In this document: piece by piece, positions 44,496 through 53,544 of the stretch
Layout of the letters: every line of letters begins with the position of its first letter
How positions within the stretch are numbered: position 1 is the first letter of the stretch
Position numbers and translations under genes: made by a program
NCBI GenBank assembly: GCA_002083555.1
Contig: MSXN01000009.1
Location: forward strand, 248,001 to 312,000
Source of the DNA: Nitrospira sp. ST-bin5
GTDB taxonomy: Bacteria; Nitrospirota; Nitrospiria; Nitrospirales; Nitrospiraceae
DNA length: 64,000 bases
Direction: 5' to 3'
The notes under the pieces: model-generated
Told to the model about the DNA's origin: nothing
Database searches by the model: none
The model's input: only the letters and a program-made list of their open reading frames with translations

Positions 44496-44864
44496 TTAGG
44501 CCAGTTGCTTGACACGTTCCGCAGCGCTCACCACATCGGTGAGCCTGATACCGAATTTTTCATTCACGACCACCACTTCGCCTTTGGCCACCAGCTTATT
44601 GTTCACCATGACTTCCATCGGTTCCCCGGCCAATTTATCGAGTTCGATGACCGAGCCCTGCGCAAGCTGCAAGAGGTCGCGAATGGCCATCTTCGTCGAG
44701 CCGACATAGATGGACACCTTCATCGGAATATCGAGAATGAAATCGATATTCTTCGCCTGTTCCGCCACCGCGGTGTTCGTCACCGGCGGAAACGAGGCCG
44801 GCGTTGCGGCGACCGGCTCCTGAGTCGTGGTGTCAGCGGATTGATTGGCATCGTCGTCAGCCAT
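44496..44864 (-). CDS. fliN: Flagellar motor switch protein FliN
   Basis: The N-terminal ~40 residues are Ala/Thr-rich. Then comes the SpoA domain: IDFILDIPMKVSIYVGSTKMAIRDLLQLAQGSVIELDKLAGEPMEVMVNNKLVAKGEVVVVNEKFGIRLTDVV, the canonical FliN C-ring module (core: LAGEPMEVMVN). It has 122 aa. GGGGAG lies 8 bases before the ATG. It forms the base of the C ring and binds FliH in known systems. Confidence 0.96.
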   Translation of the reverse strand: MADDDANQSADTTTQEPVAATPASFPPVTNTAVAEQAKNIDFILDIPMKVSIYVGSTKMAIRDLLQLAQGSVIELDKLAGEPMEVMVNNKLVAKGEVVVVNEKFGIRLTDVVSAAERVKQLA

Positions 44865-44888
44865 ACGGTCGTCTCCCCTACGTACGAG

Positions 44889-45869
44889 TTAAGTCAGCAC
44901 CTTCGTGACGCGACAGGCGTGATTCCCCTTAAATACCCCAGGGCTTCCCAGAAACTTGAGATAATCCTCGACATAACATTCCAACGGATCACCGGGGCGC
45001 TGATCCAACATCACCACATCGCCGGGCGCGAAATTCAGCACATCCTGGACGGTGACGGTGGTGGAACCGAGCTTGACGGCAATCGGCAGTTCGCACTCGT
45101 GGATCAAGTCGCGGAATTTGTTGTTCCAGGATCCATCCTGTTCCAACTGATCCGACACCAGCCCCGAGTAGAGCTTTTCCTTAATGGGTTCGAGCATCGA
45201 ATAGGGATACACCACGAACAAATCCCGCGTGGTCTCGCCGATGATGACTTGCAGCGTCACCACGATGACGACCTCTGAAGCCGTCACGACCATGGCAAAT
45301 TGGGGGTTGCTCTCGGAGCGCACATAGTCCACTTTCACCGGCATAATCGCCTGCCAGGCTTTCTCAAGATCGGCGAGCGCCAGCATGAGGAGCTTCTTGA
45401 TCATGCGCAGTTGGACGGCTGTAAAATCGCGCCCTTCAGGCTTCACATGAGTTTGTCCCTTGCCTCCAAAAAAATAATCGACCAGGAGATAGACCAGAAA
45501 GGCATCCATCACAAACAGCCCGCTGCCTCGCAGGGGGGCCATGTGAAAGACGTTGAGGGATGATGGCATCGGAATCTTCTTTAGAAATTCGCCGAATTTG
45601 ATAACCTGCGTTCCAACCACCACAAATTCAATCGCTTCGCGCAACACGCCGGTCCATGCCACGGCCTGGCGGCGGACAAACCGATCGTTAATCATCTCCA
45701 GGGTCGGCATGCGTCCCCGGATAATGCGCTCCTGATTGAGGAGGTCGTACCCCTTCACGCCGGAGGTCGCTTCAGCCGCGGCTGCCGCCGGCGGCGCTGT
45801 TTCGACCTCGCCTGAGACCACGCCGTTCAACAGCGCATCGATCTCATCTTGTGACAGAATCTTTTCCAT
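44889..45869 (-). CDS. fliM: Flagellar motor switch protein FliM
   Basis: The CheY-binding peptide LSQDEIDALLNG is at residues 5-16, so the motor is probably steered by phospho-CheY. The middle domain contains RIIRGRMPTLEMINDRFVRR and GSGLFVMDAFLVYLLVDYFFGGKG. A SpoA domain ends the protein (LGSTTVTVQDVLNFAPGDVVMLDQ). Its 326 aa are normal. No che genes lie in the window. Confidence 0.96.
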   Translation of the reverse strand: MEKILSQDEIDALLNGVVSGEVETAPPAAAAAEATSGVKGYDLLNQERIIRGRMPTLEMINDRFVRRQAVAWTGVLREAIEFVVVGTQVIKFGEFLKKIPMPSSLNVFHMAPLRGSGLFVMDAFLVYLLVDYFFGGKGQTHVKPEGRDFTAVQLRMIKKLLMLALADLEKAWQAIMPVKVDYVRSESNPQFAMVVTASEVVIVVTLQVIIGETTRDLFVVYPYSMLEPIKEKLYSGLVSDQLEQDGSWNNKFRDLIHECELPIAVKLGSTTVTVQDVLNFAPGDVVMLDQRPGDPLECYVEDYLKFLGSPGVFKGNHACRVTKVLT

Positions 45870-45879
45870 AGTCTTCGAT

Positions 45880-46428
45880 CTACTGGACGACGAAATCCGT
45901 AAAGTAGGCGGTTTTCACGCCTGGCTTAGGCAGCAAGCCGTTGATCCGCTGGGTAATCTCGTCGCGGAGTTGGAATTTGCCTTGCGGACTCCGAATCGAC
46001 GTCGAGTCTTTGCTCGACAGCAACACCAGGATGGTGTCGCGCAATTGAGGAATGCGAGTGGCAAGATTCGCCGACACCCCTTCATTCTCCACCTCTAACT
46101 TAATGGTCATCTTGAGGTAGCGGATATCCGGCGCGTCGGCGAGATTGACAATGAACGGGTCTAGATCAAACACGACGCCTGGCGCGGCTCCCGCGCCCCC
46201 CTTTTCGCCATGTCCCTCCGACTTCGCGACGGCTTCTGCCTTATGCTCATCCCCTGCCTCTCCTCCTCCGCTACTGTGACCGCCCATGAATTTCACGATC
46301 ACAAAAGCGCCGCCGAGTCCGGCGACGAGCGCCGCGGCGACGACGATGATGAGAAGCTTAATAGGAAGCGCGGGCGCCGGTGCCGCAGGCTTGCCTGCTT
46401 CTGGGGTTGCTGCTGGTTCTTCTGACAT
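45880..46428 (-). CDS. fliL: Flagellar basal body protein FliL
   Basis: The start ATG at 46428 (MSEEPAATPEAGK) has AGGAGG 6 bases upstream; the longer frame from 46455 does not. A single membrane segment (IKLLIIVVAAALVAGLGGAFVIV) is followed by a periplasmic domain ending with FQLRDEITQRINGLLPKPGVKTAYFTDFVVQ, the typical FliL end. It supports stator function. It is the first gene of the fliL-fliA unit. Confidence 0.92.
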   Translation of the reverse strand: MSEEPAATPEAGKPAAPAPALPIKLLIIVVAAALVAGLGGAFVIVKFMGGHSSGGGEAGDEHKAEAVAKSEGHGEKGGAGAAPGVVFDLDPFIVNLADAPDIRYLKMTIKLEVENEGVSANLATRIPQLRDTILVLLSSKDSTSIRSPQGKFQLRDEITQRINGLLPKPGVKTAYFTDFVVQ

Positions 46429-46474
46429 GGAGACCTCCTCAATTCGCACGCACAATTGTCGTCACAGGGGTTTG

Positions 46475-46490
46475 TGCAATGGATATGCCA
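46475..46490 (-). promoter_or_regulatory. Sigma-54 promoter of the fliL operon
   Basis: The minus strand reads TGGCATATCCATTGCA, a nearly full match to TGGCAC-N5-TTGCA with correct spacing. It lies about 50-60 bases before the fliL ATG, giving a leader of about 36 bases. Confidence 0.7.
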
Positions 46491-46612
46491 TCTGAAATTG
46501 AGTCGCCTGTCATGGAGTTGGCGGACAACTTCACGCCAAATACCTGTGATGAGCGGGCTCATCGGAAGAAATGATCAGAAGACCGCCCGTGAGGAGCCGG
46601 TCCCTTGACGCT

Positions 46613-46626
46613 GTCAGAAATCTGAC
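46613..46626. promoter_or_regulatory. Candidate FleQ-type operator upstream of fliL
   Basis: GTCAGAAATCTGAC is a perfect palindrome of the form GTCA-N6-TGAC, the outline of the Pseudomonas FleQ box. It lies about 125-150 bases upstream of the fliL sigma-54 promoter, a normal place for an enhancer of an AAA+ activator. Confidence 0.4.
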
Positions 46627-46699
46627 GGGGAAATGAGGTTAGCCCCGTGAACTGCTGATGCTCACAGGAGCTTCGAGAAGAGAAAGAGAGAGGGGGAAG

Positions 46700-46730
46700 C
46701 CGGGGTGAGTTCCTAAAGAACTCACCCCGG
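46700..46730 (-). terminator. Rho-independent-like terminator after flgE
   Basis: CCGGGGTGAGTTC and GAACTCACCCCGG form a perfect 13-bp stem around a 5-base loop. It starts 14 bases after the flgE stop. On the minus strand it is followed by a pyrimidine-rich run (CTTCCCCCTCTCTCTTTCTC). It ends the fliK-flgD-flgE unit. Confidence 0.75.
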
Positions 46731-46744
46731 CACAGTCGTGCTAT

Positions 46745-48481
46745 TTACCGTTTCAAATTCACGAGTTCTTGAAGGATTTCATCCGACGTTGTGATCACGC
46801 GGGAGTTGGCCTGGAACCCCCGCTGGGCGGCAATCATATCGATGAAGCTTTGACCGAGATCGACATTCGAGAGCTCCAATGAATTAGACAGGACGCGACC
46901 GAGGCCGGCGCTATCCGGGGAACCCGTCACCGGCTGGCCTGAGTTGCCTGATTCGGCAAACGTGTTCTTGCCGGTCCGGGTTAAGCCGATCGGATCCGGG
47001 AACCTCGCCAGAACCACCTGGGCCAAGGCGCGCAGCTGTCCATTGGAGAACCGGCCGCTGATGGTGCCATTCGTATCGACACTGAAGGCTTGCAGCGAGC
47101 CGGCGGCATAGCCGTCTTGCGTCTGCTGGACCAGCGCGGAAGTGGAACCGAATTGCGTCGATCCGGTGAGGCCGTTCCCTCCGTCTGTAATGACGCTGTC
47201 GCCGAAATTGAACTCAATAAGCTGGTCCTGGGTGGCTCCGACAAAGTCGATTTGCAATTCCCCCGGGACGGTCGCCACGGTACCCGCCGCCGTATTCGTA
47301 TCGAATCGAATCACCGGCCCTTCACGCTGCAGCGTCCCATCGGTCCCGAACGTCAACGTTCCGGCTCCGACTCGAACAATTCCGAGTGTCGTATCGATAT
47401 TGCTGGAGTGGTAGTTAGCCGTATTGACATCAACGGTGGGTGAAACAACATTATAATTCCAGGTATTCGAGCCGACTTTGGTGAAATAGGTGGTCAATAG
47501 ATGGTCGTTCCCCAGTGAGTCATAGACAGTCAGTGACGTGGTGAAGTTGGAAGTGCCGACCGGATCGGTCACATCGAAATCTGTGCCGGTCGTTGAGGTG
47601 CCGGCGAGCATGTTCAAGTTCGCGGCCAGCGTATTGGCGCCGCTGGCGGCGACGATAACAGCACCGGTATTGGTCGCTGCATCATTGGTTGTCCCTGAGA
47701 TACCCGATCGGAAGGTAAAAATGTTGCTTGCGCCCACTGTGGCTTCAAAGCCGTCATAGGCAGCTTGCAAATACGGGTTTGTTGCCGTCAAGCTGCGCAC
47801 GGCACTCTGGATGGCGCTGGCAAGCGCCGACCCAGTCAGGCCGTTCGCAACTGTCACGGTCTGGACTCCGTCGCCGTTCAGGTTGATGGTGAAGGCGTTA
47901 TTGCCGGCTGCCGAGGTCGTCACCGAAGCGGACGATCCGATAATGTTGCCTCGGATCCCGGTTGTCGCCGTGCCGGAGTTCAGGTTGGCAGCCAAGAGGG
48001 CGGTCGTGGTGGGATTCGGTGCTGCGGTCGTCGTCGGCAGCGCGATGTCGCCGATATTGCCGGTGATGGTCCCGGTCGTGTCAGCAAGGAATCCCTGCAG
48101 TTTGAATCCGGTCGGGTCAACTACGACACTGTCTTTGTTCAAGCGGAAGAGGCCGTTACGTCCATAGAACGTACCGTTCTGCGCATCTTTCATGACAAAG
48201 AACCCGTTGCCGTCGATCGCCAGATCAAGCACGTTCGAAGAGGTCGCCAGCGAGCCCTGGGTGAAATCCCCCTGCACGGAGGTGAGGGCGACCCCGATTC
48301 CGGTCTGGACGGAACCTGATCCGCCTGAGATCGAGGAACTGATCAAGTCGGCAAAGGTCGCACGACTCCCCTTGAACCCGACGGTGCTGAGGTTGGCGAT
48401 GTTGTTACCGATGACCGACAACGCCGTGCCGTTGGCATTGAGACCGCTCACACCGGCAAACAGGGACGACAGAATACCCAT
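46745..48481 (-). CDS. flgE: Flagellar hook protein FlgE
   Basis: The N terminus (MGILSSLFAGVSGLNANGTALSVIGNNIANLSTVGFKGSRATFADLI) and C terminus (ELSNVDLGQSFIDMIAAQRGFQANSRVITTSDEILQELVNLKR) are canonical for FlgE; key motif NNIANLSTVGFK. At 578 aa it is longer than the enterobacterial protein (about 400). The central insert (residues ~165-310) has FTINLNGDGVQTVTV and a run AIQSAVRSL, recalling the IN-type modules of FlgK/FlgL. AAGGAGG lies 9 bases upstream of the ATG. Confidence 0.95.
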   Translation of the reverse strand: MGILSSLFAGVSGLNANGTALSVIGNNIANLSTVGFKGSRATFADLISSSISGGSGSVQTGIGVALTSVQGDFTQGSLATSSNVLDLAIDGNGFFVMKDAQNGTFYGRNGLFRLNKDSVVVDPTGFKLQGFLADTTGTITGNIGDIALPTTTAAPNPTTTALLAANLNSGTATTGIRGNIIGSSASVTTSAAGNNAFTINLNGDGVQTVTVANGLTGSALASAIQSAVRSLTATNPYLQAAYDGFEATVGASNIFTFRSGISGTTNDAATNTGAVIVAASGANTLAANLNMLAGTSTTGTDFDVTDPVGTSNFTTSLTVYDSLGNDHLLTTYFTKVGSNTWNYNVVSPTVDVNTANYHSSNIDTTLGIVRVGAGTLTFGTDGTLQREGPVIRFDTNTAAGTVATVPGELQIDFVGATQDQLIEFNFGDSVITDGGNGLTGSTQFGSTSALVQQTQDGYAAGSLQAFSVDTNGTISGRFSNGQLRALAQVVLARFPDPIGLTRTGKNTFAESGNSGQPVTGSPDSAGLGRVLSNSLELSNVDLGQSFIDMIAAQRGFQANSRVITTSDEILQELVNLKR

Positions 48482-48522
48482 GGATCAGACCCTCCTTTGT
48501 AGCAAATGCTCTCGTGTTCGAT

Positions 48523-49203
48523 TTATCGCAGTTCGATGATGTCTTTCCGGTCGATCACATAGTCGCCGGAAGCCAGTTGCGGGGCGCCGTTCACCATCCG
48601 CACACCGGAGATCTTTAATGTCGCACTTGGTGCGGCCAGTACCGCTGCGCCCTTCGCGTCTTTTGCCAGAACTTGATACTGATAGGTTCCGTTCGGCATC
48701 ACTTGACCGTTCTGGTTTCGTCCGTCCCACTGCACTTCCTGCTTGCCCGCACTCTGTGTGCCCAAGTCCAAAATGCGAATGGCTTTCCCTTGCTTGTCCT
48801 GAATGGTCACCCGCACGGTGGTTGCTTCACGCTCCAAGGCATACGTCAGTTTTGCCGGTCCGTTGTTCAGGTCGATGAGCGAGCCTTCGACCTGCACATT
48901 GCGTCCGATCATCGGCAATAGGGTGTACTGCATCGAATCCGTTTGTTGGGCGATGCTCTTTTCTAATAGTTGGACTTGCTTGGTGCTCTGATCCAACTGA
49001 CTGAATTGGGCCAACTCTGCGACAAACGCAGTATTGTCCATCGGCTTCAGTGGGTCCTGATTCTTCAGCTGCGTGACCAGGAGCTTGAGAAAATCGTTCT
49101 GGCCCAGCTGTTGGTTCCCGCTCAACGCTCCGGCGATCCCGCCGCTCGCCGGTGTCGTGGCACCGGGGGTCGTTTGTGATGTTGCTGGGCTAATGGTTGC
49201 CAT
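48523..49203 (-). CDS. flgD: Hook assembly scaffold FlgD
   Basis: The N-terminal LGQNDFLKLLVTQLKNQDPLKPMDNTAFVAELAQFSQLDQ is the FlgD signature. The C-terminal part carries the FlgD Ig-like domain, with VQWDGRNQNGQVMPNGTYQYQV. The length (226 aa) is normal. FlgD caps the growing hook. It lies between fliK and flgE. Confidence 0.95.
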   Translation of the reverse strand: MATISPATSQTTPGATTPASGGIAGALSGNQQLGQNDFLKLLVTQLKNQDPLKPMDNTAFVAELAQFSQLDQSTKQVQLLEKSIAQQTDSMQYTLLPMIGRNVQVEGSLIDLNNGPAKLTYALEREATTVRVTIQDKQGKAIRILDLGTQSAGKQEVQWDGRNQNGQVMPNGTYQYQVLAKDAKGAAVLAAPSATLKISGVRMVNGAPQLASGDYVIDRKDIIELR

Positions 49204-49221
49204 AATTCGATTTCCTTCTCG

Positions 49222-50853
49222 CTATGCCACAAGATTCAACATGCCGCGGCGCGGGGCGGTGTCGCGCGCCGCCTCTTCGCGCCCCGGTCCTGAGTCCCGC
49301 CCTTCTCCCTGTGGCGCATGGCCGTGCGACTGTTCCTGAGATGTCGGCTCTTGGAAAGACCGTCCGGCGCTCTGGCGCTCAATGTCGACCTGGAATCGTC
49401 CCAAATCCAATCCTGATGCGTTCAACGCTGACTGCAGTCGCTCTTGCCCATTCACCAGATACTGTCCTAACTCGTTCCGCTCTGATACGAAATGCGTGTG
49501 CACGGTATCCTGATTGACCGCGACGCGAATATTCACCTGACCCAGATCGGCTTGAGAAAGCTCTAGCATCATCGACTTGGTCTGGTTCGTTGAAGGGCCA
49601 GGCATCCAATCGGTCGGCTGAACAGGAAGAGTTGGCGTCGCAGACTGAGTGTCGGCGGGAAGCTTGACCGAAGGCGCGGAAGAAAACGTCCGGTGATCCA
49701 TCCCGTTGGTCATCAGCGAGGAGTGTGATGGCGTCGCCGGTGCAGAGACCTCCGGCATGGCGGACTGTGCCATGGCCTGATCTGCCGCGTGGCGTTCGCG
49801 ATGGTCGCGGCCGGACCATTCCATCCCGCGTTCATCATCCTGCTGTGTCGGCTCCTGCCAACCGGTCGAGGGAACCGCCAGCCGACGAGACGCTACATCT
49901 TCATTAGGTTCAGGGGCCTTTTCTGCCGGAAGCGGGCGCTCCAGGACAACTGGTCGATTGTCTTCTGGTTGCTGAATCTGATCGGGGGTGAATGTTTTGA
50001 CTGCATTGAGATCTTCCCGCACTTGAGCTTGCAGATCCTGGGGCAGGACGACCGACTCAGCATGTGCCTCGCCTTTCACGGCAACCTGCGGTTCTTCCTC
50101 TCGCGAGAGCGGAACGGTTGGTTTCTCTTGCTGAAGGTTGCGCAGTTCTTCGGCTGTCGGCTGGGTTCGACCGCTCATTGTCGTATTCTGGTCGGATGAT
50201 GCGATGGGCTGCCCCTTAAGATCGACTGTAGAAAACAGAGAGGCCCCTGATTGAAGGGCTGCCGTGGGATCGGTGGATTTGTCAGTCGTCTCTTTGCGAG
50301 CAACCTGCGGAGAGGTGGAGGAGTCCGCCGCCGTGACCGGCAACGATGTCCCGTCCTCCATGACAGAAGGCATCACGGACTCCATTGTGCTGTTCGTCTG
50401 TTCACCCGATGAGGTCTGAATCGGGGCTTGAGCATTTGTTGTAACGATCGGCTGAGCGATCAGCGCGAGTAGAACGCTTTGCGTCGTCACATCGGGTAAT
50501 GACGATGTGGTGACGGCGTCGGAGTCGTGTCGGGAAGGGTCGGCCGACCTGTCGCCCGCCTGTTCATCCCTGGCTGCGCCGGAGGCCGTCGATGCGGTAG
50601 TTGTGGGCGCCGACTCGTCCGAAGACATCGACACATCGGTCTCGTCGCGCTCTGCTTGGCTGCGCCCCATCTCGTGACGCGGCTCCTTAGCCGTGCGCAC
50701 CTCACGCAGTTCTGATGAAAACGATTTACCGGATCCGATTGATTCTCGTTTGCCTCCCCCTTGTCCTGGGCGAGATGCGCTCTGGGTGCCGGAGGCGGCG
50801 GATGTACCGGGAGTGGTGGAAGAGGCGATCTGAGGTAGTTGAAGATCCATCAT
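49222..50853 (-). CDS. fliK: Hook-length control protein FliK
   Basis: A long low-complexity N-terminal region rich in Ser, Thr, Gln and Pro is followed by a FliK C-terminal domain: MMLELSQADLGQVNIRVAVNQDTVHTHFVSERNELGQYL (core LSQADLGQVNIRV) and LQSALNASGLDLGRFQVDI. I start it at the double ATG 50853/50850 (MMDLQLPQIA); the longer frame from 51021 overlaps the promoter. It has about 543 aa. The protein measures hook length and triggers the FlhB switch. Confidence 0.88.
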   Translation of the reverse strand: MMDLQLPQIASSTTPGTSAASGTQSASRPGQGGGKRESIGSGKSFSSELREVRTAKEPRHEMGRSQAERDETDVSMSSDESAPTTTASTASGAARDEQAGDRSADPSRHDSDAVTTSSLPDVTTQSVLLALIAQPIVTTNAQAPIQTSSGEQTNSTMESVMPSVMEDGTSLPVTAADSSTSPQVARKETTDKSTDPTAALQSGASLFSTVDLKGQPIASSDQNTTMSGRTQPTAEELRNLQQEKPTVPLSREEEPQVAVKGEAHAESVVLPQDLQAQVREDLNAVKTFTPDQIQQPEDNRPVVLERPLPAEKAPEPNEDVASRRLAVPSTGWQEPTQQDDERGMEWSGRDHRERHAADQAMAQSAMPEVSAPATPSHSSLMTNGMDHRTFSSAPSVKLPADTQSATPTLPVQPTDWMPGPSTNQTKSMMLELSQADLGQVNIRVAVNQDTVHTHFVSERNELGQYLVNGQERLQSALNASGLDLGRFQVDIERQSAGRSFQEPTSQEQSHGHAPQGEGRDSGPGREEAARDTAPRRGMLNLVA

Positions 50854-50899
50854 GGCTTCAGGCTTCCCTATGATTGTCAGATGACACGCACCGGCATAG

Positions 50900-50915
50900 T
50901 TCAAGCCTCGTGCCA
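50900..50915 (-). promoter_or_regulatory. Candidate sigma-54 promoter of fliK-flgD-flgE
   Basis: The minus strand reads TGGCACGAGGCTTGAA. The -24 element is perfect; -12 has GA for GC. It lies about 47-62 bases before the fliK ATG. Just upstream, CCTATCC / GGATAGG arms at 50999-51005 and 51034-51040 may form a weak terminator for the preceding MotE-like gene. Confidence 0.45.
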
Positions 50916-51041
50916 GTTCGCCTAACAGAAAACTCTGCGCCAATTGATCGAAACGAACGGGGCGGGCTGACCGGGTTTCAAGGAGGTGGAAAGAACTTCC
51001 TATCCTGTAGGCAAGATGCATCCACCTGCACGCGGATAGGC

Positions 51042-51806
51042 TTAGGGGGCTTGAACGAGCAACTGTTCGGTGAGCTTTGCGGCCCGTTCCACACGGACCT
51101 GAGCGAGAATCGCTCCGGCGGTCTTCGGCTTGACGATGCGGAGAATTTCGATCGCCTTGTGTTCCGGCATCTTTTCGAGTCTGGCTGCGGCTTCTTCGGA
51201 CGGCATGGATTCGTACATCTTGGCGAGCTGCGCCTGGCTTTGCGTCTTCTGCTCCTGGGCATGCTTGGAGTACAGAGCTTTTCGATCGGCGATAAACTGA
51301 TCCTGCTGGACTTTCTGCTCCGTCGTTTGTTTCTGATGCAGTCGCCGAGACTCTTCAAGCTTCTTCTGCATCGCTTCATTCCGCGTGAGAATCCCCTCCA
51401 GTTCCGTCTTGAGGGCGAGGAGACGTTCTTCTTCTTGCCGGATGACGGCTTCACGGCGATCGAGATCCTTCTTACGCTGATCTAACATCTCGATAATTTC
51501 TCGTGGCGTCTCGATGGCCGGTCCTTGCGCGGCGGCCGTGTCGGCTGCGGTCTCAGCGCCCCCGGCAGGTCCGGGCGACACAGCCGTTGCCCCTGCAACT
51601 GTCGGCTTCGCCGGTTTCGGCTGCGGATCAGAGGAGGCCTGACCAAGCTGCACCATCACCCACAGCAGAAGGACCGATCCGGTGACGCCTCCGGCCAAGG
51701 TCCAGAGATGGGAGCGCCGGGCTGACACGCTCGGAGCCGGTCGTGACTGCATCGCATGCCGCAGTGTGATGCGATCGGAGACTGCATTCGCGGATCTCTG
51801 TTTCAT
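51042..51806 (-). CDS. MotE-like flagellar protein (membrane anchor plus coiled coil)
   Basis: One membrane segment (LWTLAGGVTGSVLLLWVMVQL, residues ~34-54) and an Ala/Pro linker are followed by a long coiled coil rich in E, K, Q and R. The C-terminal MgtE-N-like module contains YESMPSEEAAARLEKMPEHKAIEILRIVKPKTAGAILAQV. This layout is that of the MotE family, which assists the stator protein MotC in alphaproteobacteria; here its partner is unknown. It overlaps fliJ by 4 bases. Confidence 0.8.
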   Translation of the reverse strand: MKQRSANAVSDRITLRHAMQSRPAPSVSARRSHLWTLAGGVTGSVLLLWVMVQLGQASSDPQPKPAKPTVAGATAVSPGPAGGAETAADTAAAQGPAIETPREIIEMLDQRKKDLDRREAVIRQEEERLLALKTELEGILTRNEAMQKKLEESRRLHQKQTTEQKVQQDQFIADRKALYSKHAQEQKTQSQAQLAKMYESMPSEEAAARLEKMPEHKAIEILRIVKPKTAGAILAQVRVERAAKLTEQLLVQAP

Positions 51807-52243
51807 GACAACGCATCTCCCTGACCGGAAAATCGGTGATGGGCGGATTCATCTGTCGCCATTTGTTCGCGGCGACGCAGTTCCGTTTGTGCCGCCTCCC
51901 GATACCGCGCGATCAGGCGATCCAATGTGCGGCGATCCTGGCTCGCGGCCACCAGCTTGGTTCGGGCCTCGTCCCATCGCGATTGCCAATGTGCCAGGGT
52001 TCGCCGAGCCTGCTCAGTTGCGGATGCCTGCGCTTCGAAGTGCGATTGCCACTCCAGTAACTGCTCAATCGTCAATCCTTGGCGGGTCTCGTCTCGATAC
52101 CGGTCCTCCTGCAGCCGTTGATCGTCCGCCAAGCGCGCGATGGATTGTTCCGCCTGGAGCAGTTGCTGGGTAACCTCGGCAAGCTCCATTTTGAGCTGCT
52201 CCTCGATTTGGACACGATAGTGCTGTAGTGACTGTACGCTCAT
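51803..52243 (-). CDS. fliJ: Flagellar export protein FliJ
   Basis: This is a 146-aa fully helical coiled-coil protein, rich in Q, E and R, starting MSVQSLQHYRVQIEEQLKMELAEVTQQL. Such length and its overlap with fliI (4 bases) identify FliJ, the stalk of the export ATPase that hands chaperones to the gate. The primary sequence is weakly conserved in this family. Confidence 0.85.
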   Translation of the reverse strand: MSVQSLQHYRVQIEEQLKMELAEVTQQLLQAEQSIARLADDQRLQEDRYRDETRQGLTIEQLLEWQSHFEAQASATEQARRTLAHWQSRWDEARTKLVAASQDRRTLDRLIARYREAAQTELRRREQMATDESAHHRFSGQGDALS

Positions 52244-53544
52244 GTCTGTTGTGCCAATGTCAGAAGGTCCTGACGCGACGCGGCAAAGTCGGCAGGCTGT
52301 TCAACCGCCTGTCGAAGAAATCCGTTGATGGCATCTTGTCCGCGCACGGCCCGATCCAGTGCCGCATTCATTCCCTGCTTATAGGCGCCGAGCAGAATGA
52401 GATCTTCGGATTGCCGATACCTTGCCATCAACTCGATCGTTTGGCGTGCCGCGGCCTCATGCTCACGCGTCACAATATCGCGCATGACACGGCTGGTGCT
52501 TTGGAGCAGGTCGATGGCGGGGAAATGGTTTTGCGCCGCGAGGGCGCGCGACAGCACGATATGGCCATCAAGGATAGAGCGCACCGTATCAGCAATGGGG
52601 TCGGACAGATCATCGCCGTCCACGAGCACCGTATATAACCCTGTGATGGTACCAACTCCGGGACCGGTTCCGACCCGCTCCAACAGCTTAGGCAGCATAG
52701 CGAATACCGATGGCGTATAGCCTTTTGTCGTAGGCGGTTCGCCGATCGCCAACCCCACTTCTCGTTGGCTGTAGGCCAACCGGGTCAAGGAATCCATCAT
52801 CAATAAGACCTGACGTCCCTGGTCGCGAAAGTATTCTGCGATGCAGGTGGCCACCAGGGACGCCCGCAACCGGACCATCGGCGGCTGATCCGAGGTCGCC
52901 ACAATGACGACCGATCGTTTCAGGGCCTCCGCTCCCAGATCGCGTTCCAGAAACTCGTTCACCTCACGGCCGCGTTCGCCGATCAGCGCGATCACGTTGA
53001 CGTCCGCTTGCGTGTAGCGGCTGATCATTCCGAGCAAGACGCTTTTCCCAACGCCCGATCCTGCGAAAATTCCGACTTTTTGTCCGCGCCCACAGGTCAG
53101 GAAGCCATTGATCGCCCGCACGCCCAAATCCAAGGGGGTCGTGATCCGGTTCCGAGACAGCGGATTCGGCGGACTCGTCCGGAGCGGATAGTGCGCCTGT
53201 GCGACGAGGGGGCCCTTGCCGTCTAACGGCTCCCCCAATCCATTCAAGACCCGTCCGAGCAGGGCCGGCCCCACCGCAAGTCCGGCCGCTTGACCGGTCA
53301 TCGCGATGCGGCTCGAAGGTCCGATCCCTTGCATTTCCCCCAGCGGCATCAGCAAGACACGATCCCCTCGGAACCCCACCACCTCTGCCGGAATCACCCC
53401 TTTGCCGTCTTCTCTCGTAATGTGACAGATATCACCAACGGTTGAGCGGGCGCCGGTTCCTTCAATGACCAGACCGACGGCCTGAGCCACCCGCCCCGTA
53501 ATGTCCAATGGTTCAACCTGATCAAGGAGATCACTGAGCGACAT
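52240..53544 (-). CDS. fliI: Flagellar export ATPase FliI
   Basis: The protein has Walker A GIFAGSGVGKSVLLGMI, the export-ATPase motif ALIGERGREVNEFLE, Walker B VLLMMDSLTRLAYSQREVGLAIGEPP, and the arginine-finger region. Its 434 aa match FliI. Its start overlaps the end of the receiver-FliH gene by 14 bases, with GAGGAA close to the ATG. FliH (here the fusion) normally holds FliI inactive and docks it at the C ring. Confidence 0.97.
   Translation of the reverse strand: MSLSDLLDQVEPLDITGRVAQAVGLVIEGTGARSTVGDICHITREDGKGVIPAEVVGFRGDRVLLMPLGEMQGIGPSSRIAMTGQAAGLAVGPALLGRVLNGLGEPLDGKGPLVAQAHYPLRTSPPNPLSRNRITTPLDLGVRAINGFLTCGRGQKVGIFAGSGVGKSVLLGMISRYTQADVNVIALIGERGREVNEFLERDLGAEALKRSVVIVATSDQPPMVRLRASLVATCIAEYFRDQGRQVLLMMDSLTRLAYSQREVGLAIGEPPTTKGYTPSVFAMLPKLLERVGTGPGVGTITGLYTVLVDGDDLSDPIADTVRSILDGHIVLSRALAAQNHFPAIDLLQSTSRVMRDIVTREHEAAARQTIELMARYRQSEDLILLGAYKQGMNAALDRAVRGQDAINGFLRQAVEQPADFAASRQDLLTLAQQT

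Larger units (their letters stand above)
46429..46744. other. 316-base intergenic region between fliL and flgE
   Basis: No gene is seen here. From left to right it holds the fliL leader, a sigma-54 promoter (46475-46490), a FleQ-box-like palindrome (46613-46626), a weak hairpin (CGGGG / CCCCG arms near 46626-46648) and the flgE terminator (46700-46730). The layout fits a promoter with an upstream activator site. Confidence 0.7.

Noticed and set aside
50854..51021. N-terminal extension of FliK (599-aa version)
   Set aside because: The stretch holds the fliK promoter and has no ribosome binding site for the long start.
51009..51023. TGGATGCATCTTGCC as a second sigma-54 site before fliK
   Set aside because: The GG-GC distance is one base short and the -24 element is poor.
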